Positions 38,156 through 47,168 of a stretch of DNA of 64,000 nt are shown here, one piece after another (position 1 is the stretch's first letter; the number at the start of each line of letters is the position of its first letter). Under the pieces are notes generated by a model that saw only the letters and a program-made list of their open reading frames with translations, was not told where the DNA came from and did no database searches. Location of the stretch: positions 449,402 to 513,401 of the forward strand of contig NZ_KE383903.1 in NCBI RefSeq assembly GCF_000422685.1, written 5' to 3'. Source of the stretch: Flavobacterium gelidilacus DSM 15343 (GTDB lineage Bacteria > Bacteroidota > Bacteroidia > Flavobacteriales > Flavobacteriaceae). The position numbers were made by a program, and so were the translations under genes.

Positions 38156-38641
38156 TTATTTTTTTTCAATTCTAAAACCAACTTCTGTAATACCTTCTAA
38201 CTCCTCAACTCCTTTTACCTTGCCCGTTTCTCGATTGGCTTGTGTTATTGAAATTGAATAGTTACCTGATTTAGGAAATTTAAAATTCTCTTTAAACCAA
38301 AGTTTATTGTGTTTTGTATCTGTAACTCCTTCGCCAAGTAATGTCCCATCAGGATTTGCCATCAAATATTCTAAAGTATCAATCTTAACAATATTATTAG
38401 GTTGATCCATTTTTACAATTAAAAACAAATTATTAAATGCATAATTATTATTGTTTCTAATTGTAACAAACATATTATACAAGTTAATAGTGTCCTTTTG
38501 TTCAAACGAAAATTTTATTTCCTTCTTATTGGTCCATTTACCATCAAGATTTACATATTCGTCATAAAACCTTTTATCGTCACATGAAGTAAAAATAACG
38601 ATAAAAAATAAAAGCAAAATACTATTTCCCTTTAGGTTCAT
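38156..38641 (-). CDS. gldH: Gliding motility lipoprotein GldH
   Basis: A 161-residue lipoprotein with lipobox FTSC (Cys20) after a short signal. The mature part (DDKRFYDEYVNLDGKW ... FWFKENFKFP-like beta pattern) fits GldH, a lipoprotein needed for gliding and chitin use in Flavobacterium johnsoniae. Its start overlaps the end of ricT by 20 bases, so translation is probably coupled. PBP1A follows after eight bases. The ricT-gldH-PBP1A order is familiar from flavobacteria. Confidence 0.9.
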   Translation of the reverse strand: MNLKGNSILLLFFIVIFTSCDDKRFYDEYVNLDGKWTNKKEIKFSFEQKDTINLYNMFVTIRNNNNYAFNNLFLIVKMDQPNNIVKIDTLEYLMANPDGTLLGEGVTDTKHNKLWFKENFKFPKSGNYSISITQANRETGKVKGVEELEGITEVGFRIEKK

Positions 38642-39788
38642 TTGGCTTCTTTTTAAAATTTTTCTTTCTTTTATTGTTGTTTTTATTCTTTTTTACGGGT
38701 TGATCAAATCGTGTTAAACTATCTTGACCTACAACATTTTGATATGTTTTTTCAATCTGAGGCGCAGCTTCTACAACAAAATCTTCAAGCGAAGATACAC
38801 GCTCTTTCTTTTTATTTACTTCTAAAATTTCTTTTACTTGAGCAACAGGTAAAACATGCCAATGTGCTGAATTATTTGCATATGAGAACCACATTAACTC
38901 TTTAAAAATGTCAATTTTTTGACAAAAAGCATCTCCTTTTTCAGTGTATAATTTAGTTTCCATGTCTGGAATATGTTTCAACGCGTCTAAATAAGTATCT
39001 AACTCATAATTTAAACAGCATTTTAATTTTCCACATTGCCCAGCTAGTTTTTGAGGATTTAACGAAAGTTGTTGGTAACGCGCTGCTGATGTATTTACAC
39101 TTCTAAAATCGGTTAACCAAGTTGAACAACATAACTCTCTACCACAAGATCCAATTCCACCAAGTCTAGAAGCTTCTTGACGGAAACCAACTTGTTTCAT
39201 TTCGATTCTTATGCTAAATTCACGAGCAAATTCTTTGATTAATTGTCTAAAGTCTACTCTATCATTTGCTGTGTAATAAAACGTTGCTTTTGATCCATCA
39301 CCTTGAAATTCAATATCTGAAATTTTCATTTCTAATTTTAAACCTATAGCTAATTCTCTAGCTTTTACTTTTATTTTTTCTTCTTTTTCACGGCAAACAC
39401 TCCAAATATCAATATCTTTTTGAGTAGCTTTTCTATAAACTTTAGCTAAATCTCCATCAGGATTTTCACTTTTTTTCTTCATTTGAATTTTTACCAATTC
39501 TCCTGTAAGTGAAATTATTCCAATATCGTGTCCCGGTGAAGCTTCAGTTGCCACAACATCTCCAATTGAAAGAGTTAATTTTTCAGTATTTCTAAAAAAT
39601 TCTTTTCTACCATTTTTAAATCTTACCTCAACCGCATTAAAAGGTTCTTGTCCACCAGGCAAAGCCATGTTAGACAACCAATCAAAAACCGTTAATTTGT
39701 TGCAGCTATCGGTGCCGCAAGTCCCATTATTTTTACATCCTTTTGGTGTGCCATCTTTAGCACCCGTAGAACAGCTTGTACATGCCAT
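38622..39788 (-). CDS. ricT: PSP1-domain protein, RicT/YaaT homologue
   Basis: A 388-residue protein. The N-terminus is Cys-rich (MACTSCSTGAKDGTPKGCK ... CGTDSC), the PSP1 domain lies in the middle (about 90-290), with conserved cysteines in GSCGRELCCSTW and LAGQCGKLKCCLNYE, and a basic Lys/Asn tail (about 355-388) ends the protein. In Bacillus RicT is part of an Fe-S-containing complex affecting RNase Y activity. The Bacteroidota homologue keeps these cysteines, but its partners RicA/RicF are not in this window. First gene of the ricT-gldH-PBP1A operon. Confidence 0.88.
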   Translation of the reverse strand: MACTSCSTGAKDGTPKGCKNNGTCGTDSCNKLTVFDWLSNMALPGGQEPFNAVEVRFKNGRKEFFRNTEKLTLSIGDVVATEASPGHDIGIISLTGELVKIQMKKKSENPDGDLAKVYRKATQKDIDIWSVCREKEEKIKVKARELAIGLKLEMKISDIEFQGDGSKATFYYTANDRVDFRQLIKEFAREFSIRIEMKQVGFRQEASRLGGIGSCGRELCCSTWLTDFRSVNTSAARYQQLSLNPQKLAGQCGKLKCCLNYELDTYLDALKHIPDMETKLYTEKGDAFCQKIDIFKELMWFSYANNSAHWHVLPVAQVKEILEVNKKKERVSSLEDFVVEAAPQIEKTYQNVVGQDSLTRFDQPVKKNKNNNKRKKNFKKKPNEPKGK

Positions 39789-39904
39789 AATTTTGTATAT
39801 ATATTGATTGTTCCGATTAAAGAACTACTTGTCAAAAGTGTATTTTGAATGTAAAGATACTATAATTTTACATATAGTCTAATGATAAATATTTGACTAA
39901 AAAC

Positions 39905-39938
39905 AAAACCTACTTACATTGAAACGCAAATAGGTTTT
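39905..39938 (-). terminator. Probable terminator of trhO
   Basis: AAAACCTA (39905-39912) and TAGGTTTT (39931-39938) pair around an 18-base loop. On the minus strand the stem is followed by a T-rich stretch. The loop is long, so confidence is moderate. The remainder of the gap 39789-39984 shows nothing else. Confidence 0.6.
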
Positions 39939-39984
39939 ATAAAGTATGTGATTTTAAATTCTTCTTTTTAGAAAATTCTTCGCA

Positions 39985-41343
39985 TTAATTCAAAATTTTA
40001 AATAATTTGTCTGAAAGCCTAACTCTAAAAGGGAGTTCAAAAGTAATTTTGTCTCCAGCTTTAGCTTCAGAAGCCTCTTGTCCATTCACAAACATTTTTC
40101 CTAGAATTAACTCTTGATTTCCTGTTGTTGGTCCAGAAATTAATATTTTATCGCCAATATTTAGTTCTTGCTTTTCTATAGTAAAAAGTCCAACTTGAGC
40201 TTTTACATAATAATGATCTGTTTTACCAACTAATACTTTTTTTACTTTTATTTTTTGATGGATGTCTTTTGTTTTACTGACAACTGCTAGTGAAACATCA
40301 CTTAATTCTCCTGAATGTTTGAATTTTAAATTTTCAGATTTTCCTTTTCTAAAGACTTTATTTCCAACTTGCAAGCCTTTTCTTAATTTGACTTGTTCTA
40401 CTAAAGGTAAATGTGTTGTTTCTAAACATGCTGTTGAACAGCAATTATCCATAGCTGTTTTACATTCATCACATTGAATAAATAATAAATGACAACTATC
40501 GTTATAGCAATTGGTATGATTGTCACATGGTTTTCCGCATTGATGACATTGGGAAACAATATCTTCTGTGATTCTTTCTCCTAAACGATTATCAAAAACG
40601 AAATTTTTTCCAATGAATTTGCTCTCCAAATTTTCCTCTTTAATTTGTTTAGCATATTGTATAATTCCACCTTCTAGTTGAAATACGTTTTTAAAACCTT
40701 GGTGTTTGTAGTAAGCACTTGCTTTTTCACATCGAATTCCTCCAGTACAATACATTACTAGATTTTTGGTTTCTTTGAAATCTTTTAATTGTTCATTTAT
40801 AATAGGAAGACTTTCTCTAAAAGTTTCAACATCTGGAGTAATTGCTCCTTTAAAATGTCCGACTTCGCTTTCATAGTGATTTCTAAAATCAACTACAATT
40901 GTGTTTGGATCTTCTAAAATTTGATTGAACTCTTTTGCTCTTAAATGAACCCCTTTATTTGTAACATCAAAGGTTGCATCATTTAAACCATCTGCGACAA
41001 TTTTATGTCGAACTTTGATCGTTAATTTTAAAAATGAATGGTCATCCTGATCAACAGCCACATTTAAACGGATTCCTTTCATGAAATCATAAACTTCTAG
41101 CGTATCGCGAAAAGCTTCAAAATTATCTGCAGGCACACTCATTTGAGCATTTATTCCTTCGTGGGCAACGTAAATTCGTCCTAGAGCATCAAGTGCATTC
41201 CAAGCTACGAATAAATCATCTCTAAATTTTTTTGGGTCTTCAATTTTGGCATACGCATAAAAAGAAAGTGTAAGTCGTTGCTTACCTGCTTCATCAATAA
41301 GTTGAGCTCTTTCTTCTGCGCTTAATGTGTTATACAGTTGCAT
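39985..41343 (-). CDS. trhO: tRNA uridine(34) hydroxylase TrhO with extra C-terminal beta domain
   Basis: A 452-residue protein of the rhodanese-like TrhO (UPF0176/YceA) family, which uses O2 to hydroxylate uridine 34 in some tRNAs. An N-terminal ferredoxin-like domain (about 20-120) is followed by a rhodanese domain with catalytic Cys in MYCTGGIRCEKAS, then a Cys-rich segment with ten cysteines between 266 and 306 (CHQCGKPC ... CDEC ... NCCSTAC), probably zinc-binding. Standard TrhO proteins of about 320-350 residues end soon after that. Here residues about 330-452 add a beta-rich domain resembling the C-terminal domain of U32 peptidases (FTIEKQELNIGDKILISGP ... AGDKITFELPFRVRLSDKLFKI). See the findings. 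Confidence 0.9.
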   Translation of the reverse strand: MQLYNTLSAEERAQLIDEAGKQRLTLSFYAYAKIEDPKKFRDDLFVAWNALDALGRIYVAHEGINAQMSVPADNFEAFRDTLEVYDFMKGIRLNVAVDQDDHSFLKLTIKVRHKIVADGLNDATFDVTNKGVHLRAKEFNQILEDPNTIVVDFRNHYESEVGHFKGAITPDVETFRESLPIINEQLKDFKETKNLVMYCTGGIRCEKASAYYKHQGFKNVFQLEGGIIQYAKQIKEENLESKFIGKNFVFDNRLGERITEDIVSQCHQCGKPCDNHTNCYNDSCHLLFIQCDECKTAMDNCCSTACLETTHLPLVEQVKLRKGLQVGNKVFRKGKSENLKFKHSGELSDVSLAVVSKTKDIHQKIKVKKVLVGKTDHYYVKAQVGLFTIEKQELNIGDKILISGPTTGNQELILGKMFVNGQEASEAKAGDKITFELPFRVRLSDKLFKILN

Positions 41344-41355
41344 GCTATAAACGTT

Positions 41356-41381
41356 TAGAATCGTTACATGTAACGATTGTA
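41356..41381. repeat. Palindrome related to the RAYT elements
   Basis: AATCGTTACATGTAACGATT (41359-41378) is a perfect 20-base palindrome; with TAG and GTA ends it extends to 26 bases with one mismatch. The half site TGTAACGATT is shared with the in-gene RAYT unit at 18371-18380. It lies between trhO and the recA promoter. Confidence 0.65.
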
Positions 41382-41486
41382 CAGAAAATATTTTTTTTAA
41401 TCCTAAATGGAAGGATTTATTTGCAAAGGTAAAAAAATTGATAAAAAATCAAATTTTAAATTCTAAAATAAAATATATTAACAATT

Positions 41487-41517
41487 TTTGGCACACCAAA
41501 AAAAAGCAGTATTTTTA
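41487..41517 (+). promoter_or_regulatory. Promoter of recA
   Basis: TTTG (41487-41490) and TATTTTTA (41510-41517) are 19 bases apart. It lies 18 bases before the ATG at 41536 and covers the TTG at 41488, which rules that codon out. No LexA-type SOS box is evident by eye. Confidence 0.65.
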
Positions 41518-41535
41518 CGAAAAATAAATGCAATT

Positions 41536-42540
41536 ATGAGTTCAGATAAAGAAGCCAAATTAAAAGCGTTACAGCTAACATTAGATAAATTAGACAAAAC
41601 TTACGGAAAAGGAACCGTAATGAAACTGGGAGATTCTGCTGTTGAAGAAATAGAAACTATTTCCTCTGGTTCACTTGGAATTGACATTGCTTTAGGAGTA
41701 AATGGATACCCAAGAGGTAGGGTTATTGAAGTGTATGGCCCAGAATCTTCTGGTAAAACAACTTTAACATTACATGCTATTGCTGAAGCTCAAAAAGCTG
41801 GTGGAATTGCTGCTTTTATCGATGCTGAGCACGCTTTTGATCGTTTTTACGCTCAAAAACTAGGTGTTGATATAGATAATTTAATTATGTCTCAACCAGA
41901 TAATGGTGAACAAGCATTAGAAATTGCAGAAAACTTAATTCGTTCTGGTGCAATTGATATTGTTGTAATTGACTCTGTCGCTGCCTTAACGCCAAAAAGT
42001 GAAATTGAAGGTGATATGGGTGATTCAAAAATGGGATTACATGCTCGTTTGATGTCTCAAGCTTTAAGAAAATTAACTGGAACTATTCACAAAACGAATT
42101 GTACTGTTTTCTTCATTAACCAATTAAGAGATAAAATTGGAGTAATGTTTGGAAGTCCAGAAACTACAACTGGTGGAAATGCCTTAAAATTTTATGCTTC
42201 GGTGAGAATTGATATTAGACGTTCTACTCAAATTAAAGATGGTGATAACGTTATAGGAAATAGAACAAAAGTAAAAATCGTTAAAAATAAAGTTGCACCA
42301 CCTTTTAGAACGGCCGAATTTGATATTATGTATGGGGAAGGAATTTCTAAAGTAGGAGAAATTTTAGATTTAGCTGTAGAATATGAAATCGTAAAGAAAA
42401 GCGGTTCTTGGTTTAGTTATGGTGAAACAAAACTTGGTCAAGGAAGAGATGCTGTTAAAGGTTTAATAAAAGATAATCCAGAACTAATGGATGAATTGGA
42501 AGTCAAAATTAAAGAATATTTAGCAGAAAATAAATCATAA
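41536..42540 (+). CDS. recA: Recombinase RecA
   Basis: A 334-residue RecA that forms filaments on single-stranded DNA for strand exchange and SOS signalling. The N-terminus [19 protein letters not shown] fits the family and sets the ATG at 41536. Walker A is GPESSGKTT (about 68-76), Walker [13 protein letters not shown], and the DNA-binding loop L2 region follows [25 protein letters not shown]. Length is normal for the phylum, with a short acidic tail. A strong terminator follows within 10 bases. Confidence 0.97.
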   Translation: MSSDKEAKLKALQLTLDKLDKTYGKGTVMKLGDSAVEEIETISSGSLGIDIALGVNGYPRGRVIEVYGPESSGKTTLTLHAIAEAQKAGGIAAFIDAEHAFDRFYAQKLGVDIDNLIMSQPDNGEQALEIAENLIRSGAIDIVVIDSVAALTPKSEIEGDMGDSKMGLHARLMSQALRKLTGTIHKTNCTVFFINQLRDKIGVMFGSPETTTGGNALKFYASVRIDIRRSTQIKDGDNVIGNRTKVKIVKNKVAPPFRTAEFDIMYGEGISKVGEILDLAVEYEIVKKSGSWFSYGETKLGQGRDAVKGLIKDNPELMDELEVKIKEYLAENKS

Positions 42541-42545
42541 TAAAG

Positions 42546-42571
42546 AAGCCCGAAATTTTTTCGGGTTTTTT
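42546..42571 (+). terminator. Terminator of recA
   Basis: CCCGAAA (42549-42555) pairs with TTTCGGG (42559-42565), extended by A/T pairs, and is followed by a run of Ts. Confidence 0.88.
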
Positions 42572-42632
42572 TATATATTTAACGCAACCTTTTTCAAAAA
42601 TTTGAATCTACAAAGTATAATAAAATAATAAA

Positions 42633-43040
42633 ATGAAGAAATTTGTTTTTTTTCTGATAATGATTTCCATGGTGCTTTCGTGTAACTTGGATGATGAACC
42701 CAAATCCGAATCTGTTGCTTTGCCGATTGAATCAGTAATAATTCCTTCAGATTGGCCGTTAAATCAGTTGGGTGCCATTAAGGTTATATATAGAAGACCT
42801 TCTACTTGTCATCTATTTAATGGCTTTAACTACCAGTATACAGATGAGTTTACAAGAACAGTTAATATTGAAGCTATAAAGCTCAATGATGATAATTGTA
42901 TTGATGCGAGTGCTGAATCCTATGAAGTAGATTTACAATTCAAACCTACAGAATTTGGTATTTATCATTTTAAATTTTGGTCTGGAGTGGATGAAAACGG
43001 AAATAATACTTTTTTAGAATATGATATAGACGTACAATAA
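42633..43040 (+). CDS. Small lipoprotein upstream of the sigma factor
   Basis: A 135-residue predicted lipoprotein: signal MKKFVFFLIMISMVLSC with Cys17 as lipid site. The mature part looks like an all-beta domain with two cysteines that could pair (STCHLF and DNCIDA). No known family is recognised. It ends 12 bases before the ECF sigma factor gene, so it may be the first gene of that operon. Confidence 0.65.
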   Translation: MKKFVFFLIMISMVLSCNLDDEPKSESVALPIESVIIPSDWPLNQLGAIKVIYRRPSTCHLFNGFNYQYTDEFTRTVNIEAIKLNDDNCIDASAESYEVDLQFKPTEFGIYHFKFWSGVDENGNNTFLEYDIDVQ

Positions 43041-43052
43041 TTTAAATATAAT

Positions 43053-43595
43053 TTGTCAATAGAGCAACTCATACATGAATGTACTAAGAACAATACTAAA
43101 GCAAAAGAGCAACTATATAGACTATTGTCTTCTAAAATATTTGCTGTTTGTTTAAAGTATTCGAGAAATTATGAAGAGGCTCAAGACAATTTACAAGAAG
43201 GGTTTTTATTGCTTTTTGACAAAATTCATCAGTTCAAACACAAAGGTTCTTTTGAAGGATGGGCAAAGAGAGTTGTAATAAATTATATTTTACAACAATA
43301 CAGAACTCAAAATATATTTGAAATTGTTTCTGAAAATTATCCAGATGAAGTAGAAGTAGAATCTGAAGAAGAAAATATTACATTAGATTTTTTAACTCGC
43401 ATTATTCAAGAGTTACCTGATCGTTACAGACTTGTTTTTAACCTCTATGTTATGGATGATTATTCACACAAAGAGATTGCTGAAATGTTAAGCATAAATA
43501 TTGGCACATCTAAATCTAATTTAGCAAGAGCAAAAGCCATATTGAAAGAAAAAATAGAATTGAACAATCAAATGTCAATTCCAAAAATTAAATGA
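43053..43595 (+). CDS. ECF-type RNA polymerase sigma factor
   Basis: A 180-residue sigma-70 family protein. Region 2 is at about 8-80 (YRLLSSKIFAVCLKYSRNYEEAQDNLQEGFLLLFDKI ... SFEGWAKRVVINY), region 4 at about 112-165 (IQELPDRYRLVFNLYVMDDYSHKEIAEMLSINIGTSKSNLARAK). The start is a TTG at 43053, since no ATG precedes region 2 in frame. It overlaps the next gene by four bases (ATGA), the usual layout for a sigma factor and its regulator. Its target promoters are unknown. Confidence 0.9.
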   Translation: MSIEQLIHECTKNNTKAKEQLYRLLSSKIFAVCLKYSRNYEEAQDNLQEGFLLLFDKIHQFKHKGSFEGWAKRVVINYILQQYRTQNIFEIVSENYPDEVEVESEEENITLDFLTRIIQELPDRYRLVFNLYVMDDYSHKEIAEMLSINIGTSKSNLARAKAILKEKIELNNQMSIPKIK

Positions 43596-45106
43596 AAGAA
43601 CAAAAAAACATAGAACGTTTATTTCAAGAAAAGTTTAAAGACTTTGAAGTTGCACCTCCAGAAATGGCCTGGAACAACATTGAAGCTAGATTAAATGAAA
43701 AGAAAAAGAAAAGAAGACTCATTCCTTTTTGGTTTAAAGCTTCAGGTATTGCAGCATCATTATTATTAGGATTCTATATGTATACTTATTTTAATACTGA
43801 TTCTATTTCTATTAATCCTAAAAACTCAACAGTAGAAAAAAACAGTAATTCTATTGATAAAAATAATCAGGAAAATATTATTAAATCAATTATTAAGCCT
43901 GATGAGTTATCAAATGAAGATGAAAGTGTAATGCTATCTGGAAATAAAAACAGTACAAATCCTAATAATTCAATTAATAAAGAAGAAACGCAAGGTAAAA
44001 ACTCATTCAATAAAAAACAGAAAAGTATATTAGTAGAAACATCTAAAAATTTAGTTTCGGTTTTAAAAAACAACATTAAAAATAAACAAAAATCTAATCA
44101 AATAACCGAAGACAATAGTGTTGGCTTAGAAGATAATAAACCTAATGTTATTGTATTTGAAAATAATAACAACAAAAATAAAGATTCAAATTTATCTGAA
44201 AACAAAATTGATTTTGATAAAATAAATGGTGTATTAAAAGATAAAAAAAGTTCTGCTATTTCTGAAAAATCAGCTAATAACAAAACTCAAGATAGTTCTC
44301 TAGTTGCAAAAATTTCTGAAGAAGTTAATGCATTAGAGCAATTGCTTAAAGAAAAAGAGGTGGGAAAAAATGTTGAGGAAAAAGAAAAAGAGATGCAAAA
44401 TAGATGGGCGGTAAGTAGCAATGCTTCGCCCGTTTATTTTAATTCGTCATCAAAGACCTCAACACTTGACACTAAATTTGACTCTAATGACAAGGGTTAT
44501 AACTCAAACCTTAGTTATGGCTTAGGTATTTCTTTTGCAATAAATAATAAAATAAGTATTAGAACTGGGGTAAACACCTTAAATTTTAATTCCAATACAA
44601 AAGATATCTTGTTTTATCAAAGAAATAATCCCTCAACTATTGATAATTTAAGTAGAAACACAAGAGGTAGTTTAATAAATATAGAAAACAAACTACCAGA
44701 TGATCTAAAAGAAATCGATTTCTATGGTGGTGAATTAATAAAGTATAGCGGAGAATTAAGTCAAGAATTAGGGTATTTAGAAATTCCTTTAGAATTAAGT
44801 TACATGATACTGGATAAAAAATTTAGTATAAATCTAATCGGAGGAATGAGTACATTGTTTTTAAACAATAACAATGTTTCCATTGTTTCTAATGACATGA
44901 GCATGGAAATAGGCTCTGCTACTAATTTAAATTCTATTCATTATAGTACAAATTTTGGTATGGGGTTTAGTTATACATTTTTAAAATCATTTCAAGCAAA
45001 CATAAACCCAATGTTTAAATATCAACTCAATACATATACTGATAACTCAAATAATATTAAACCTTATTTCATAGGGTTATATTCCGGATTATCTTATAAA
45101 TTCTAA
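43592..45106 (+). CDS. Anti-sigma-like TM protein fused to an outer-membrane-type beta-barrel
   Basis: A 504-residue protein. Residues 1-45 form a charged cytosolic segment (IERLFQEKFKDFEVAPPEMAWNNIEARL). Residues about 47-66 are one membrane helix (FWFKASGIAASLLLGFYMYTY). Residues about 70-270 are low-complexity, rich in Asn/Lys/Ser. Residues about 275-504 have alternating beta strands ending in Phe, like a PorT/OmpA-type small barrel (YGLGISFAINNKISIRTGVNT ... YFIGLYSGLSYKF). Translational overlap with the ECF sigma gene suggests the N-terminus holds the sigma factor. No signal peptide is present in the usual form. Confidence 0.72.
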   Translation: MKEQKNIERLFQEKFKDFEVAPPEMAWNNIEARLNEKKKKRRLIPFWFKASGIAASLLLGFYMYTYFNTDSISINPKNSTVEKNSNSIDKNNQENIIKSIIKPDELSNEDESVMLSGNKNSTNPNNSINKEETQGKNSFNKKQKSILVETSKNLVSVLKNNIKNKQKSNQITEDNSVGLEDNKPNVIVFENNNNKNKDSNLSENKIDFDKINGVLKDKKSSAISEKSANNKTQDSSLVAKISEEVNALEQLLKEKEVGKNVEEKEKEMQNRWAVSSNASPVYFNSSSKTSTLDTKFDSNDKGYNSNLSYGLGISFAINNKISIRTGVNTLNFNSNTKDILFYQRNNPSTIDNLSRNTRGSLINIENKLPDDLKEIDFYGGELIKYSGELSQELGYLEIPLELSYMILDKKFSINLIGGMSTLFLNNNNVSIVSNDMSMEIGSATNLNSIHYSTNFGMGFSYTFLKSFQANINPMFKYQLNTYTDNSNNIKPYFIGLYSGLSYKF

Positions 45107-45161
45107 TTTTTTGGTTAAAAATTTAGTTAAGTTGTTTCATACTTTTTTAAAGATGAAACTG

Positions 45162-45190
45162 AAAAAGCACTCTAGCCACGAGTGCTTTTT
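45162..45190. terminator. Bidirectional terminator
   Basis: AAAAAGCACTC (45162-45172) and GAGTGCTTTTT (45180-45190) pair perfectly around a seven-base loop. It lies between the sigma/regulator pair and the convergent plsC gene. Confidence 0.92.
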
Positions 45191-45205
45191 TATTTTATAT
45201 AAGAC

Positions 45206-45934
45206 TTAAAGGTCTTTTAAAATTGCTTCTCTAACTTGCTTTTTAACAACTGCTTTATCTACTAATTTCAATCCTTTCGTCTCAACAAAAGAATGAATTT
45301 TTACCCTCATTCTTCCAGTTGTTCCACTCAGAAAAGTAAATGAAAAGCGCTTTTTATTATCTAAAAATGTCATCGGTACAATCGGAATTTGATGTTCAAT
45401 GGCTAATCTAAAAGCTCCATCTTTAAATTCATCTAACACAATAGATTCGTCATCAGGAACACCACCTTCTGGAAAAATACAAACACTCAATCCTTGATTA
45501 ATCTTGTGTTGAGCCATTTCAAAAACCTTAAAACGACTTCTACTATTACTTCTATCTACCAAAATACAAGTTCGTTTATAGAAAAATCCAAACAATGGAA
45601 TTTTAGCCAATTCAGCTTTTCCAACAAAAACAAAAGGATTGTCTTTTACAACAGCAAGCATCAGCATAATATCGGTCATTGAAGTATGATTAGCAACTAA
45701 CATATAACTTTTACCTTTTTCAAATTCTTGTTCTCTTTCGATTTTATAATAAAATCCCATTCCAAATAAAATGAATCTAGCCCAAATTCTGGCCATAAAG
45801 AAAAATATAGGATACGTTTTTTCACTAAGAATTGATAGTACCAAAAAAGGTAGCATAACCAATATTGGAATAAACATTAAAATATAAAACCAAACACGCC
45901 AAAGCACCCAAAATAGTATTTTAAAAATCTTCAT
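45206..45934 (-). CDS. plsC: 1-acyl-sn-glycerol-3-phosphate acyltransferase
   Basis: A 242-residue membrane-bound acyltransferase that makes phosphatidic acid from lysophosphatidic acid. The catalytic NHxxxxD motif is NHTSMTD, the second motif is FPEGGVPDDES, and a hydrophobic N-terminus (about 5-35) anchors it. Length and motifs are normal. Divergent from trpS. Confidence 0.9.
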   Translation of the reverse strand: MKIFKILFWVLWRVWFYILMFIPILVMLPFLVLSILSEKTYPIFFFMARIWARFILFGMGFYYKIEREQEFEKGKSYMLVANHTSMTDIMLMLAVVKDNPFVFVGKAELAKIPLFGFFYKRTCILVDRSNSRSRFKVFEMAQHKINQGLSVCIFPEGGVPDDESIVLDEFKDGAFRLAIEHQIPIVPMTFLDNKKRFSFTFLSGTTGRMRVKIHSFVETKGLKLVDKAVVKKQVREAILKDL

Positions 45935-45980
45935 TTAATAATATTTGTAACCAAACTTTTGGTATTTTAATCAATCATTT

Positions 45981-46040
45981 ACCTGCTATCCACTCTATCT
46001 TTTTTTTACAAAAAAGGATGCCGTTCCTATCAGGGTTAGG
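45981..46040. repeat. Candidate dispersed repeat upstream of trpS
   Basis: This stretch starts ACCTGCTATCCACTC, passes through a T-run and an A-run that can pair (TTTTTTTT and AAAAAAGG), and ends CCTATCAGGGTTAGG. The outer words CCTGCTATC and ATCAGGG are imperfectly complementary. The layout matches, from memory, a repeat found in many flavobacterial gaps. Only one copy is in the window. Confidence 0.4.
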
Positions 46041-46196
46041 GATTTGTGTTTTGGGCTTCTCTAAAGTGATTTCAAAAGTAAACAAAATAAAATTTAAACC
46101 ATACATTCTAAATCTTAATACAAAACCTTACTTTTGTAAAAAAGAACATATACTTAAATTCTGAAATAAAATCAGAACAAGTAAATTCAACACAAT

Positions 46197-47165
46197 ATGG
46201 CAAAAATATTAACAGGTGTACAAAGCACTGGAACACCTCATCTAGGAAATTTACTAGGTGCAATTATTCCTGCAATCGAAATGACTGAAAAAAGCGATGA
46301 TCAATCGTTTTTATTTATTGCTGACTTACATTCCATTACACAAATTAAAGATGGAGCAACTCTTCGTCAAAATACATATAGCACTGCTGCAGCTTGGTTA
46401 GCTTGTGGTTTAGATGTCAATAAAGTGACTTTTTACCGTCAATCTGATGTGCCACAAACCACTGAATTATCTTGGTATTTAAGTTGCTTCTTTCCTTTTC
46501 AACGTTTAACGTTGGCGCATTCGTTCAAAGACAAAGCTGATAGATTAGAAGATGTAAATGCTGGTTTGTTTTCTTATCCAATGCTTATGGCTGCTGATAT
46601 CTTATTATATGATGCAAACATAGTTCCTGTTGGAAAAGATCAATTGCAACATTTAGAAATCACTCGCGATGTAGCTTCACGTTTTAATCATCAAATGGGA
46701 GAAACTTTTGTTTTACCTGAAGCAAAAATCGATGAAAACACTATGATTGTTCCTGGAACAAACGGTGGAAAAATGAGTAAATCGGCAAATAATTATATCA
46801 ATATATTTTTAGATGATAAAGCTCTACGCAAACAAATCATGGGAATTGAAACGGATAGCACACCGCTTGAAGAACCAAAAAACCCTGATACTTGTAACTG
46901 TTTTACGTTATATAAATTATTAGCTTCTCCTGAACAAATTGAAGCAATGAGAGCCAATTATATAGGTGGAAATTATGGTTACGGACACGCAAAACAAGCT
47001 CTTTTTGAATTAATTGTAGAGAAATTTGCAACCGTTAGAGAAAAATATAATTACTACATCAACAACACAGAAGAAGTAGATAAATTATTGTTAGATGGTG
47101 CTGCAAAAGCAAGTATTGTTGCTAATGGAGTTTTAAAAAGAGTTAGAGAGAAATTGGGATATTAA
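46197..47165 (+). CDS. trpS: Tryptophanyl-tRNA synthetase
   Basis: A 322-residue class I synthetase. The HIGH-type motif is TGTPHLGNLLG near residue 11-21 and KMSKS is at GGKMSKSANNYI near 200. Length is typical of bacterial TrpRS. A -7-like TACTTTTG lies at 46129-46136. Followed by its own terminator and a gap full of palindromic repeats. Confidence 0.96.
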   Translation: MAKILTGVQSTGTPHLGNLLGAIIPAIEMTEKSDDQSFLFIADLHSITQIKDGATLRQNTYSTAAAWLACGLDVNKVTFYRQSDVPQTTELSWYLSCFFPFQRLTLAHSFKDKADRLEDVNAGLFSYPMLMAADILLYDANIVPVGKDQLQHLEITRDVASRFNHQMGETFVLPEAKIDENTMIVPGTNGGKMSKSANNYINIFLDDKALRKQIMGIETDSTPLEEPKNPDTCNCFTLYKLLASPEQIEAMRANYIGGNYGYGHAKQALFELIVEKFATVREKYNYYINNTEEVDKLLLDGAAKASIVANGVLKRVREKLGY

Positions 47166-47168
47166 ACG

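Noticed and set aside
41488..41535. TTG-started extension of recA
   Set aside because: It overlaps the promoter, and RecA homologues begin near [12 protein letters not shown].
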